DNA of 64,000 bases, from assembly GCA_022606135.1 (NCBI GenBank), contig JABYQN010000001.1, positions 3,162,001 to 3,226,000 on the forward strand, given 5' to 3'. Under the pieces are notes generated by a model. That model ran no database searches. It was not told the origin of the DNA and saw nothing but the letters and a program-made list of their open reading frames with translations. Below, piece after piece: positions 24,504-35,905 of this stretch. How positions within the stretch are numbered: position 1 is the first letter of the stretch; every line of letters begins with the position of its first letter. Position numbers and translations under genes: made by a program. This DNA is from Fomes fomentarius (Eukaryota > Basidiomycota > Agaricomycetes > Polyporales > Polyporaceae).

Positions 24504-24650
24504 CTACTTCAGGGGCAGGGTACGCGCACGAAATAACGATGAAAAGCGTCGAGGAGCGAGAGTCGAGGCACGGAGAGGCTCATCCCCGTCGGCAGAGGCG
24601 GTGTCCTTGTCCTGAGTATTCGCGGGAGGGTGAATTGAAGAAGAAGGCAT
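24504..24650 (-). other. Candidate first exon of an unidentified minus-strand gene
   Basis: A short open stretch starting MPSSSIHPPANTQDKD and running through DGDEPLRASTLAPRRF to LFRARTLPLK looks like a fungal disordered N-terminus. An ATG 24 bases upstream (24674) is in the same frame. It lies just downstream of a long minus-strand pyrimidine-rich leader-like tract. Possible donors follow (for example GTGCGC), but I could not chain the next exons with confidence. Confidence 0.25.
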
Positions 24651-24699
24651 CGGGGCGGCCGAAGCGCAGCACATCAAAGTCGGATTCGAGCTTGAAGAC

Positions 24700-26450
24700 T
24701 AAAACGGGGTAAGGTCAGAGAAAAAATGGAGGGCTCGCGAGCTCTGGCTTGCACCTTTGAGCCTGTCGTGAACAAACATAGGCGGTGGGAGTCGGGCGGA
24801 GCAACTGTGTGCCTGGCTGCAACAGATGGCACACAGGGAGTGGGAGTCTTAGAGATTAAATTGTCGTGCCGAGTGCGCCATCCTCGGGCTAGGGTGCCGC
24901 TTTGTGCGAGAAGCAACCTCCTCGGGATTCCAGAGCGGATGAGCAGGAGTGTGAACAGGCGAGGAACGGGCGAGTGGTACCGTCCACGACACCTCGTAAG
25001 GGCAAAGGTGTCGATCGGGTTACCCGTGAAAACGGTATGGCGGCAGTTTGCGGGCGGGGGCAAATCAGGGAGTGCTATTTCAACGTGACGCTGTAGTATT
25101 GACGTTGACGTTTGAGACTGTGAGGACTGAGAGCTGCTACCGACACGAGGCGTGTCGGAATGATGTCTATGGGAGTGCAAGCCGCGGGTACTGAAGAGAG
25201 ACACGCGTACAGGGCGCACCTCTCTACTGTCAGTCTAATCGGAGAACCGATGAGGTGATACTTGCTGGATAGAGCGTTAGATCTCGGTGGAGCGAGTGAT
25301 TGTGAGAGCTCGCTCTAAGCGACTGTTCGACCGGAAACAACGAGACGCGTCATTTTTGCGTACGGAAGGCCGGATTGGAATTGACGTTCAAACGGATTGA
25401 GTTAACCCTGAAAAAGGTCGACAGCCACGGTCCACGCATACAGGACAGGGGCATGTGAAGGTTCTGATAGTCATTAAACAGTCGAGGGACGGCGGTGCTA
25501 GGAAAAGAGCGTATTTGTGTGAGGAACAGATGCGACGGTGAAAGCGAGTCGTGAGGAGGACAATGAGCGAGTTTCTGGATCAGATAAGCGTGGATGTGAG
25601 TGATGGACATGGGAAACCACGAGTGTGAATGACGCTGAGAGAGATGAGATTGACTCGAAGAACACAACTAGAGAAGGCTGGAGACGTGTGCCTGATGGCG
25701 GGAGAGACGGTATGGCGACATCGATCGTGGATACGAAGCGAGTCCATAGAGGGTTAGAGAGCGTAGAGGATAGGGGGCTGCGAGAGGGGCGGTGGGAGCA
25801 GGAAGGAAGGTGGGAGCAGAAGCGGGCAAGTTGAGGACTTCTGATTGAGTTGTGAGAAAGAAATGTAGATTGGAGAAATGATGGTCGGGGGGGAGAAAGA
25901 GGAGGAGGGTGATAGACTGGACGTGAGTTGGCGGCGGAAGCGTCGGGCAGCTGGCGAGCGAGGTGTCGTTATCGAGGGAATGAAGGAGGGCCGGGAGCGG
26001 GGTTAAACCAAAGTGATGGGAGGAAGACGAGGAATGGTGAAGTGGGAGGTGACAGGCGCATTCGCCGGTCGGAGCTCTGTACCTGGACGGGGGTTCGAGG
26101 AAGGGTCGCACGGTGAGTTGGAAGGACGAGATCGCGGTGGGTGGAAGAATTTGAGTGGTTGAGTTTGAATGTTCGAGGCTGAGTTGAGAGCGTGACCGGA
26201 GCGCGGAATACTCGGACAAGGGACAACACTCAGTCACGGTGCAAGGCCAGGGACTCAGCCCGATCCTGGACTCTGTGTCACACTTTGCGCGGCGTTGAGT
26301 GACCGGTGTTGGGAGGTGCACGGAAGGCGGGCCGGGGGACTGGGGACGGCCGGGGGAAGAGGAATCAGAGATCGGGCGGAGGGATGAGCCGAGCGTCTAG
26401 TGCGGGGAAGAGTCCGGGGTTGGTCAGAGGGGCGCTGCGCTTGAGTCTCT
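24700..26450 (-). other. Leader-like pyrimidine-rich tract on minus strand, divergent from C6 gene
   Basis: The plus strand from about 25.6 to 26.45 kb is strongly A/G-rich (so C/T-rich on minus), then flips abruptly to C/T-rich on plus up to about 27.0 kb. In fungi such sense-strand pyrimidine richness marks leaders, so the flip suggests two divergent transcription starts near 26.4-26.5 kb. Open stretches on the minus strand here are Ser/Pro/Leu-rich by-products of the composition and are not called as proteins. Confidence 0.35.
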
Positions 26451-26837
26451 CTCATCCAGCCAACACTCACGTCCTCCTCCCGACTCTCTCCCCAGATCTG
26501 CCAGCGCGTGTTCCCACCGAGGACGATTCGGACGGAAAAGGATTCCCAAAACGACATTTGTTAGAGCTCTCAGCATTGATTGGCCGTCGTGAGTGGAACC
26601 GACCCTTCTCTCCTCTTACGGTCTCCGCGCTTGCTCAACTCTCCCATCTGCCTCTCCCCTCCCTCTCGCTGCGCCCTTCCAATCGCACCTTGTCCCACTC
26701 TCCCGGCGCTACCACACACGTGAACTTGTCCGTACATTTCAAGAAAAGAAACCTCTGCCTTCCTTTAAGCTCGCTGCCATCTCCTTTCAGCCCAAAGTCA
26801 GTTCCCGCACATCCCTCCCTCCTCCTCCGCCCCCGTC

Positions 26838-29800
26838 ATGTCTTCTCCTCTCGCTTATGTCGATTACTTTCTTCCTCAGACAGCCCACCACCACCGCCCC
26901 CATCATCACCAGCCCGCCTACTCCTCCCAGTCCATCACCCTCCACCATCCACACGAACACCCACTAGCTCACCAGATGCAGCCACCCTCCCCACCGGTCC
27001 CAATAGACCCCGCACTCGCACTTTATCCTCCTCAATACTATGGCTACCAGCAGCAGAACCAACATATGCCACCACCGCACCTCAATCTACCCGCCAGTCT
27101 CTCCTCTCCTTCTTCACATGGCTCCGAGACCGTTGGCACCCCGCCGAACGACACAATCTCGTTTTCGAATGGGAATGGAAAGCGGCCCGCTTCCTCCGCA
27201 AGTATCACCAACGACGAACGCAACAAGAGGCCGCGGCAGGAGGACGATGGTGAGGCGGCGAGTCCGAATACAGAGAAGGGTGACGAGCCCAAGGCGAAGC
27301 CGACGCGTGGATCGCGGTAAGTCCTCTGTATTGGTGCGTAGATCCTCTCCCTGCTGACAACGTCCCCAGTGCTTGTACCGTCTGCCGTCGGCTCAAGATG
27401 AAGTGCGTCGGGGCCGAAAACGGACCTCCCTGCAAGAGGTGTCAAACCGGCAATCACGAATGTATATTCGAAGAGTCCAATCGTGGCAAGCGGTCTACCA
27501 AGTGAGTCACCAGTAGTGCATGTATCCCACTCATGAACGCTGAGTTGTAGCCCTAGGAAGCACGAGATTCTTACACGCTCACTGCGCAAGATGGAGAGGA
27601 CTCTTGACACCGTCCTCCGTTCGCTTGGTAACCCTAGCCTTACATCCGGCATTCTATCCCGGTCTCCTTCGCCTACTCTACAGACGCAAAATACTCAGGC
27701 ATTGATGAATTCTCCCTCCCCTACCCCATCCCCTGAACGGAGGCATCAGTCACATCATCACGCACCCACATCTCCCAAGATGCATTCTCTTCCTGACAAT
27801 GCGTTGAATCCACTTGGTCTGCTGGCCGAGGCTAGTCTCGCCAACCGACGAGCCCAGGCCAACGCGAAGGCCAGTTCGTCGAAAGACGTGTCCAACGATA
27901 AGGTCGGTGTTGCGAGTGATGTTTACTTCAAACCTGGTGAGTGTGCTCTGGCTCCCGACTCTATTTATGTTGCGGAGCTCCGGTCTCACGTTTTGACCAG
28001 GGCCTATGACAATTCTACCGCTACGGCGACTGTACATCGAGCGGCAAATCCAGCCTGAGATGTTGAGCTTTGTCAGCACGGAGGAGGTTGTCGCGCTGTT
28101 CAAAATGTAAGTTTAGTTTAATTCTTCTGTGATATACAGGCCGGAGAGTGTTCAGGAAGGCTGACCCCATGTTGCATATTGAATTGACCGACGGACATTG
28201 TAGTTACTTTGATCATATGAATGTGAGTTTGAGGCATTGACCCCGAATTATCTCCTGACTTATCCACGCTTACAGGTACACGCTGCTCTCCTCGACCCTG
28301 AGTTCCACACGCCCTCATTGGTCTGCTCGCGTTCGCCGTTCCTCCTGACCTCTAGTGGGTTTCATACTCCTCGGCCTCCGACCCCTCGCTGATTACGTGA
28401 CCATGACAGTTTGCGCGGTAGCTTCACGGTTCTACAAGACTCGCACGGATGGTACGGACTTACACGCCAAACTCTCGGATTTAGCGAGGAAGCTCGCCTT
28501 CACTGTTCCCGCTCGGGGATACAAGTCTGTCGAGATAGTACAAGCATACATTATCAACGTGCTCTGGGGATGCGGTCCCGTGCAGAGGTACGAACAGGAC
28601 CAAACATGGATGCTGCTCGGTATGGCCATCAGGTGGGTACCTCGTCATTACCCCGCACCGTTCGCATCTTGGCCTGCCTCGATGCTCGATCCGGCATTGG
28701 GACGATCTCTGTCTCTTCCTTCGTTTGTTATACCCGTAACACGGGATAGGACGCGCGTCTATTGCCTCTTTTGTTCCGTTTTCCCCATACGTTGCTTGTG
28801 ACATCATCTGACCGCGAACCCTTCAGGATGGGCACCGATTTGAATCTACACCGCCGCTCCACATCAGCCAGCCCAGATACACCGGAGGGCCGTGCGCGCG
28901 ACCGCGAAATCCGCAATAGGGAGAGGACGTGGATCCTGTGCTTTTGTCTTGACCGCTCTTTCAGCGCGCAGATGGGCAAACCGTACTCTATCAAAGAAGA
29001 GTACGTCAGTCCTCCTCGGACCCTATATGCTGCGGATACTGACGGGATTCTCATCTTCCCTCGTCGGTGTTGCTGCGGGTACTGCTGACTGTGTTTATGT
29101 GGCATGATTCGATGGACAGTTACATGATTCGCAATGCGTCGCAATGGGCACGGTCGCCGGGAGCAATCCCGTCCGACGGCGCGATGGCGGGCTACGCGGT
29201 ATGTGCCACGCCCGTCGATTGTGGACCCACAAGCGCAGACGCTGACCGGCGAACGCGCGGTGTAGGACCTACAACGCATCTTGACGCGCAGTCTTGATCT
29301 CCTGTACTCAGGTACGACGAACTCATCAGGCCTACAAGTCGACTGCGACTTCCTGCTTGTTATCAAGACTATGGAGACCCAACTTCTCGCCTGGCACCAT
29401 GAGTGGATCAACGTGCGCCACGTCACTGGTACCAGTAAGTGATCATGCTGTCTGTGTATAAACCATTCCTGACCAGCTTGTGGATGTGGGTTCTCGTTTG
29501 GTGTCGCGTGGTGGTGCTTCCCTGCCGACGGGACCATGCACAGACGAAAGCGAGTACGTGCAGAAGTACCGGATGCTGATCGCCAACTTCTACTTCCATT
29601 ACGCCATGCTCACCATTAACGCGTTTGGGCTCCAAAATTCACTCGAGCGCTCGGCGGTCGACATCGGGCATTTCTTTGCTCGGTGCCACTCATCGGCAGT
29701 CAGCTGTGCCACAATCCTGCGGGACGAGATGGGCCCGTTGGGGTACCTCAAGTACGCGCCGGACTCGCACTTCGTCATGGGTTCGTATGCGGTGCTGAGC

Positions 29801-30622
29801 TTATTGAAGGTACGACATGCGGTTCGCGGTGTTAGTCTTCCCTTGCTGACGTAACGACGCCATCCAGCTCATCCGCCCGGAGTTCCAAGCATTCTTGGAC
29901 CACGAGCAGAAGACGATTGCGATTGTGACTGACGTCGCGAATGTCTTCGACCAGGTCGCCGTTGGGAACCTCCACACACCCTCGCTGTACAGCTGCTTCC
30001 TCCGCGCGCTTATCAACGCGCGCACGGAGGGCCCTGAGCAGGGTGACGGGGATGCGTCAGCTCCTCAGGACGCACAGGCCGCTTCGAGCAGCTCGCATGT
30101 GCACCAGCACAACCACGTCAACGGGCATGTGAACGGGCACAGTCAGGCGCATGCGGGGCTGCCGTTTCACCCTGACACGCTGGAGAACTTTGCCTACAGC
30201 GGCGAGATGGGCCCGGTGGCGGATATCTCCACCTTCCCCCGACGATGGCGCCGAACCCGAACGGGATGGATATGAGCATGCTGTCGATGGACAGCATTCT
30301 GAGCTCGGAGTTCTGGGACAGTGTCCTGGTACCAGGTGCGGAGTTTTGTGGCGCGTGTTTGGCAGGGCGGCGTGCTGATGATTTCGACGGGATAGGGTCG
30401 TCGCACTCGGTCGAGAGCCTCAGCGGAGGGTTTGTGTATGGTGCTGGCGGCAGCGGTCTGATCACCCCGCGCATGTGGATGTCCCCGATGCCCTCTGGGT
30501 CGAATTCGCCTGTGCGTGGCGGTGGTTTGCAACACCATCAGGAGCACCCGGCCGCGACGGACCTTGGGCTCGACATGGCACTCGGCCAAGATCAGCAACA
30601 CACATCCCCTGTGGCAGCATAG
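26838..30622 (+). CDS. Zn2Cys6 fungal transcription factor, one-base frameshift near the 3' end
   Basis: Nuclear DNA-binding regulator. Twelve exons (26838-27316, 27370-27501, 27551-27936, 28001-28106, 28204-28222, 28276-28354, 28410-28632, 28827-29000, 29120-29198, 29266-29434, 29544-29809, 29868-30622). The His/Pro/Gln-rich N-terminus precedes the binuclear zinc cluster RACTVCRRLKMKC with PPCKRCQTGNHEC, followed by a basic/coil region (ILTRSLRKMERTLDTVLRSL). The middle region resembles the fungal-specific TF domain: ILPLRRLYIERQIQPEMLSF, YFDHMNVHAALLDPEF, VCAVASRFY, WMLLGMAIRMGTDLNLHR, RERTWILCFCLDRSFSAQMG. Exon 5 is 19 nt. The last exon is 755 nt, one short of frame: ISTFPP and TMAPNPNGMDMSML are split at the CCCCC ending at 30240. 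One missing C would join them and give an end at 30622 (SPVAA). Target genes are unknown. Confidence 0.88.
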
Positions 30623-31582
30623 GAACTAGCATTGGCGGTTTTCGCCATGGTTCGTCCCTCTCCTCATATACTCGCTGCACCTGCTCGCTGTTGGCTACTG
30701 TAGACTATCATACGTCTCTCCATCCCTGTATTACTCGCTTTCATATGTTGTTGAAGCCCCTGCGCCGCGATCTCGCGATTCTTCTTTCTGACGCATATCT
30801 TCCCGACTCCACCCCATCCACTGCCTTGTGCTCCTCCGGTTGCTCCGTGTTCGATGCTATGATATCTGTCGTGCGCGCGTCGATCTCGCCTTGTCGCATC
30901 TATAGTGTGTACTGTACCATCTTTGATACTTAGGTCGTGTCGTCTCATTACCGTGTTCTATCTTGCTATGTTCGGTGCATGCTCAGGTTCGTACTGCCCG
31001 GGCGCCGATTCCTTTGGCTCGTCGAAACGTGTGGTCCTTCTCTGTAGTCGGATGTTTACGTAAACCCGAGGGGTCCAACGGTCGTGCTGATGTTGTCATC
31101 GCCGGTCTTGCATGGAGGATGACCCATATAAAATGTATAATAGCTAGAGGTTCTATGGTATCCCCTTTAACCATCCACGTTCAACTGCTACAGTCTACTT
31201 TGGGTGATCGCCCAATCTCCGGAAGTTGGTCTTCTGAGGTGTGCGGAGCAACTCTTAAGGTAGCCAAATGCCTCGTCATCTTATTAGTGACGCGCTTAAC
31301 GAGATTTCCACTATCTGATGCGCCTGATGCGACTAAGGATTTGTCCAGTCCAACGTAAATCCTCTGAAGCCGTCGGCCGGGGTTCTCCGGGTTGCTTGTG
31401 AACTGTCTCATAGTTCCAGGAGTCAACACGATTATCATTCATGCTACACAGTTAGACGGTTTGCAAATCCTACTTAAGAAGTGTGATGGTGGAGATCGTT
31501 TCCCTCACATTCGCGCTCCTCAACTCCTCCTGTCGTTCCTTTCCCGAGCCACTCTCTAGAGTTTTGTTTTGTTTTGGCAAAG
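30623..31582. other. Intergenic spacer after C6 regulator
   Basis: Should contain the 3' UTR of the regulator and the promoter of the GPI-type gene. The first ~250 bases are pyrimidine-rich. No coding or RNA gene signal was seen. Confidence 0.5.
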
Positions 31583-32319
31583 ATGAGAAGCCTTGCTGTC
31601 GTCGGTGCGCTTGCCGTCTTCGTTTCTGGTAAGCTCCATTTACCATTACACCAGCTTCTATCCTTCATCAGAGATCACACTGCGACTGACGTGCGCATGA
31701 CCCGTTTTACTAGTTGCAGCCGCGGAGACAACGTTGTACATTCCTGGTTTCGACCCCCAGCCCATCACTGCGGACGTTGAGGGTGTAGATGCACAGGGAC
31801 GCACCACCTACAGGCTCGGTGCTGGAGTGACAAGCGGGACGTATGAAGATCCTGCTGGCCTTGTTAACTCCGGTGCGCATTATTCCCACATCTATTCCTC
31901 CTCCTGCGCTGACCCGTCAACGCCATGCAGCCACCCTCGTCCTCGGACCCTCCGATGCACACCTTGTGTACAACGATCCGGGCCAGCTGTCGCTTTCCGA
32001 GGATTGTGCGATCAACAACGGCGTCGCTCAATGCACACTCGTCGTTTCCGGAGACGACGGCTTGCAGACTGCGACTGTGCAAGAGACCGCAACTGGCTTT
32101 GTCGTGCAGGGCAACGCGGCAACTGGCCTCCCGTCCGGGACTGATTCCGGCTCGACCTCGACTCCGACCGCGGGCTCCTCCGTCACTTCGGGACCTTCTC
32201 CGACCGAGACAGGTTCATCTCCGACTGCCACTGGCAAGGATAACAGTGCAGGAAAGATGTCTTCGTCTTTGGTCGTTTGTGTTGGGTTTGCTGGGTTGGT
32301 CTCTGCTTTCTTCCTTTGA
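31583..32319 (+). CDS. Small secreted, probably GPI-anchored Ser/Thr-rich protein
   Basis: Three exons (31583-31628, 31714-31872, 31931-32319) encode 197 residues. The N-terminus MRSLAVVGALAVFVSVAAAE is a classic signal peptide with likely cleavage after AAA. The mature part has only two obvious cysteines (EDCAI, AQCTLVV), then a Ser/Thr/Gly-rich linker (SGSTSTPTAGSSVTSGPSPT), a small-residue omega-like site (NSAGKMSS) and a hydrophobic C-terminus (SLVVCVGFAGLVSAFFL). That architecture fits GPI-anchored cell-surface proteins of basidiomycetes. No enzymatic domain is recognised. Intron 1 ends at tag|ttgcag|cc, where either AG keeps frame, so two isoforms differing by two residues next to the cleavage site are possible. 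Confidence 0.8.
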
Positions 32320-32807
32320 GGGCGTGTAGCACTAGGTGTTGCCCAGTGGATGTACATCGTTCCAAGGATATAACAATCATCGGGTAATTCTGCTATAAAA
32401 ACCTATACTACGTGATACGTACGGCTGTAAGTATGCAGGATCGTACAAGGGAAGAGCGCGTCCTAGAATCGCCCGCTTTGTCGATGAGGCGGCGTGAGCA
32501 ATGGCGTCACGGTGTGACTGAGCGCGTTTGAGCGCGTGCGTGACAATGCAGCTGTGGCATCCGATCATAAACGTTCCGGCAAAGTCTGCTTCCCCACATT
32601 CACTTGGACCACCACCACCACCACTATCCGCTCGCAGCCGCATACACTCACGGCACGCGTCATCTTTGACGAGCATCTACTAGCTGAACATTGTGTCCAT
32701 CCACTGTGCCCAGAACCCTTCAATCACCTCTTGCGTTTGCTCCGAAGACTCCGGAACGTACCGCTTAGCTCCATCGCCTCGAACGTGGCGACAGACCTCC
32801 CGGCGAC
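32320..32807. other. Intergenic spacer before PWWP-like gene
   Basis: Holds the 3' end of the GPI-type gene and the promoter of the next one. A short CAC trinucleotide run (about 32609-32623) is the only repeat seen. Confidence 0.5.
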
Positions 32808-35800
32808 ATGTCGCGACGGGTTGCTGGGCAGAAGGCCTCTCGACTTGCGGCAGAGCAGCTCGCGAGCTCACCCATTCCTGAGTCGGACGGAGGCATTACG
32901 TTCGGTGAGCCCTCCACTTCGAGAAGCCCCGTAAAGGTGACGTATGGGAGCAAGCGCAAGCGCAAGCAGAGTCCATCCACTTCCCGCGCCGGCACGAGCA
33001 CCAATCTCTCTCCGACACGTCCTCGAGCGTTGTCTCTGATGGAGTCATCTCCTAACAAACAACCTGTTGGCAATGGGCAGGGTGGTGGGCGGAGCCGACG
33101 GAACTCTCGCACAAGGTCTACGTCCCCTACTTCTTCCATCGAGAACGATTCCCTGGCCCACTCAGACCCTGATATCATACTGCTGGACGAAGACCCGCAG
33201 CTTGCCAAGCTCGCGCGCCGCAACACAGTGTCTGGCGCTGAGAGCCGCAGCGCGGACACGAGGGTCACTACCTCGCATGGTGCGAACGGACAGAGCAAAG
33301 GGGCTCGAAAGCGACCTTTATCGCGGTCGTCCTCCGACGGAGAAGGTGATAGTCTGATACGATCCTCATCACCTGAGAGGAAGAAGAGGTATTTCCCGCC
33401 ACCATCAAACATTGCGCCGAGGCTCGCCCGTCAATTCATGCGTGTGCAATCACAACTGAACCCGACGACTGTGTCCGAACATAAGCAGCAAACAATCACT
33501 CAGTCGAAGTCCCTCGACAATCTGTTCGCCCCGTTAGACTCGACCGATGACGAGAGCGGCTGCGACGATACCGATACCGGAAGCCTCGTCTGGGTCAGCA
33601 TAAATATGGAAGGGAAGCTCGCGGACTGTACGGATGGTGGCAGAGAAGACACGTTGTGGTGGCCGGCGAAGGTTCTTACAGAACAATCATGTAGTGGTTT
33701 GCAGGCTTACAAGAATGGCATTTCTGTTTCCAGGTTGAGCTCCCGAAGCCCCTGATGCGTTTAACGCTCTACGGTCACCCACCGGGCATGGACGGGGACA
33801 GGCGATTGAGTATTCCCAACCCTTCCCCCTCCAACGTACGCTCCATGATGCTCGATGGCCACATTCGCTTCAACGATGGCAATTATAGGACCTCACGGGG
33901 AGACTCTGTACATTCCTCTCCTCAGAAGAAGCCCAAGCTGGACCTTGACGCTGCGTGGCGAGAGGCTCGCGGTCTCATGGTGAAGGCGGACGAAGATGGG
34001 GACGAAGCTCTACTTGCCACAACTTCGCAGTATGCAGATGCATCCAGTGCCACGCAGGACAAGTACAAGCGCAATGGGAAGGGGAAGGGAAAGGCTATTG
34101 GCTCGGACTTCGACGAATGGAATCTGAATTGGGCAAGACCCGAACGACGATGGCGTGCGCCATCCGCGAACCCCTTGCTTGAGATCCCTGGGGAGCTCGT
34201 CCTCGCGAAGGAGGGGAAGACGCGAACACAGTATTGGCCCGCAAAGTTGTTGTCGTACGTCAAGCCGACGAAACCGACACAGAAGCCCAAGTACGAAGTA
34301 CGCTACTTTGACGGCACTGTCAAGGAGATCGAGCCCGACTGGTTCTGGACGACGACAGACGACGAGTTTGCTACTTGCAATGTAGGTTTGCGCCTTCCAG
34401 GAAATGAAACTAAAACGCTTATTGACGAGCCACTGCCGCAATGCACTTGAACAACAGCTGGGCGAGTCAAGAGGTAACTACGGGCTCGACTATGACAACG
34501 ACGCGCTGGACGAGAAGGCAGGCACCGAGGACTTCAGTCGTCCTTTCGAGGAGGAGGACGAGGCAAAACTCCGCGCCCTAAGCCCACTGCCAGAACTGCC
34601 GGCCCCGAGCCCTTCTACCTTCGAATACGGCTTCGATATCGTGGATGAGTTCGAGTACATCAAGCCTGTGCTCGCGTCCGTGATCGAGAACGAGTACGAA
34701 CCTTCGAGAGCACGGCATGAAAATTTCATGCGTGGCGGCGGTGCACGGCAGAAGGTGCTCGACATGATCCCTCTTCGAGGTAGCCTGAATGGACGCGAAA
34801 AAGAGGAGCTAGCGTTCTATGTTCGATCCTGGGCAAGGCGCCGGGATAGGAGACGAGAAATGGGGCTGAATGTGGACTATCCGCGAGACAAGCTCTATCC
34901 TCCTCCGTATGGACGCAGGGTTGGAACCAATGAGCACGTGAGTCCCGTGACTCATTGATGTCATATGGCTTAGGGCTAGGATTGAGAGAAAGTCTTCTAT
35001 GTTCCAGGAAAGTGACATCGACAGCGCACTTACTCCGACCTCGGATATCTCAATGGGCGACACGGAGGTGCGTTCTCTATTCAGTTTTCGGCGATTTGTC
35101 GATATTATTGCTAATCATCTCGGTTGGCCTGCCGCAGACAGTTGCTCTTTCGGAAGTTGAGGCGCCACCGTCTTCATTTGGCCCGACAGAGGCCGGAACA
35201 GACGTAAGTGTTAGATGAGTTCGATATGATTCTGTCTGTGAAAACGCTGATTCTGGCTAGGACGAGGAGTTGGCTATACGCAAGAATCTCCTTGCCCATG
35301 AGGTTAGTGTATGCGGCAGCTGGCAAAGGGTCGGGCAGCAGCGTACACATGATCTACAGCCGGAGGTTCCCGGACGTGCCAGTTCGGCGACTTCTGAGGT
35401 ACGGGTCATCGTTCCCCCATCCCTGCACATGTGCTCGAATCCAACACATGTGCAGAGCAACCCTGCGCAGATCCAGAGCTCGGCGGTATCGTCCAACGAA
35501 GACAAGACATATGGAGCCCCGCGGCCTGCTCGGCGCATGTCCTTCTATGACCTCGACCCACTGGAAAAAATAACGGTTGGATTGAGTTGAGATTCTGCCC
35601 GGCGGTCCTCGTTGCTGATCAGTGAATATGCGCAGTACTGCAACAATGTGCTCCTGCAGGAGGCGATCTTCCAAATTCTTTTGTGGCGTACGGGTCATCG
35701 GAAAGCGCTCGGACTTTTATCTCCAGAAGAGGAGCGACGACTTCACGACATTGCGAGGAAGGAGGGTGAGAAGACGAATTGGGTGCACGATATCATACGA

Positions 35801-35905
35801 CTGCGGCAGGCTGTGGAGAAGAAAATGCTTCCGTCAGCCAAAGCGAAGGGGAGCCATGCCGCATCTGCTGCCGGGACACGCACCCGAGCCAGAAGAGGAC
35901 CGTGA
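32808..35905 (+). CDS. Chromatin-like protein with PWWP-like module(s)
   Basis: Nine exons (32808-33671, 33734-34381, 34458-34937, 35008-35067, 35138-35203, 35261-35302, 35360-35398, 35456-35575, 35636-35905) sum to 2,589 nt, 862 residues, all in frame. The N-terminal third is basic, Ser-rich and disordered (KVTYGSKRKRKQSPSTSR). A first PWWP-like fragment spans exon 1-2: GSLVWVSINM, then TLWWPAKVELPKPLMRLTLY. A second, clearer one is at about residues 430-510: GELVLAKEGKTRTQYWPAKL, KYEVRYFDGTVKEIEPDWFW. A charged helical segment (LNGREKEELAFYVRSWARRR) and a helical C-terminus (YCNNVLLQEAIFQILLWRTG, NWVHDIIRLRQAVEKKM) follow. Introns 4-7 enclose four exons of 39-66 nt, all phase 0. PWWP modules bind methylated histone tails and DNA; that role is inferred. 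No named orthologue recognised. Confidence 0.75.

Noticed and set aside
25668..26321. 217-codon Ser/Pro/Leu-rich stretch on the minus strand
   Set aside because: Explained by the pyrimidine-rich leader composition. No conserved motif.
26306..27253. 315-codon open stretch overlapping the start of the C6 gene
   Set aside because: It is a different frame from the zinc-cluster protein, rich in Pro/Ser/Arg from the skewed composition, and has no domain. At most short uORFs lie there.
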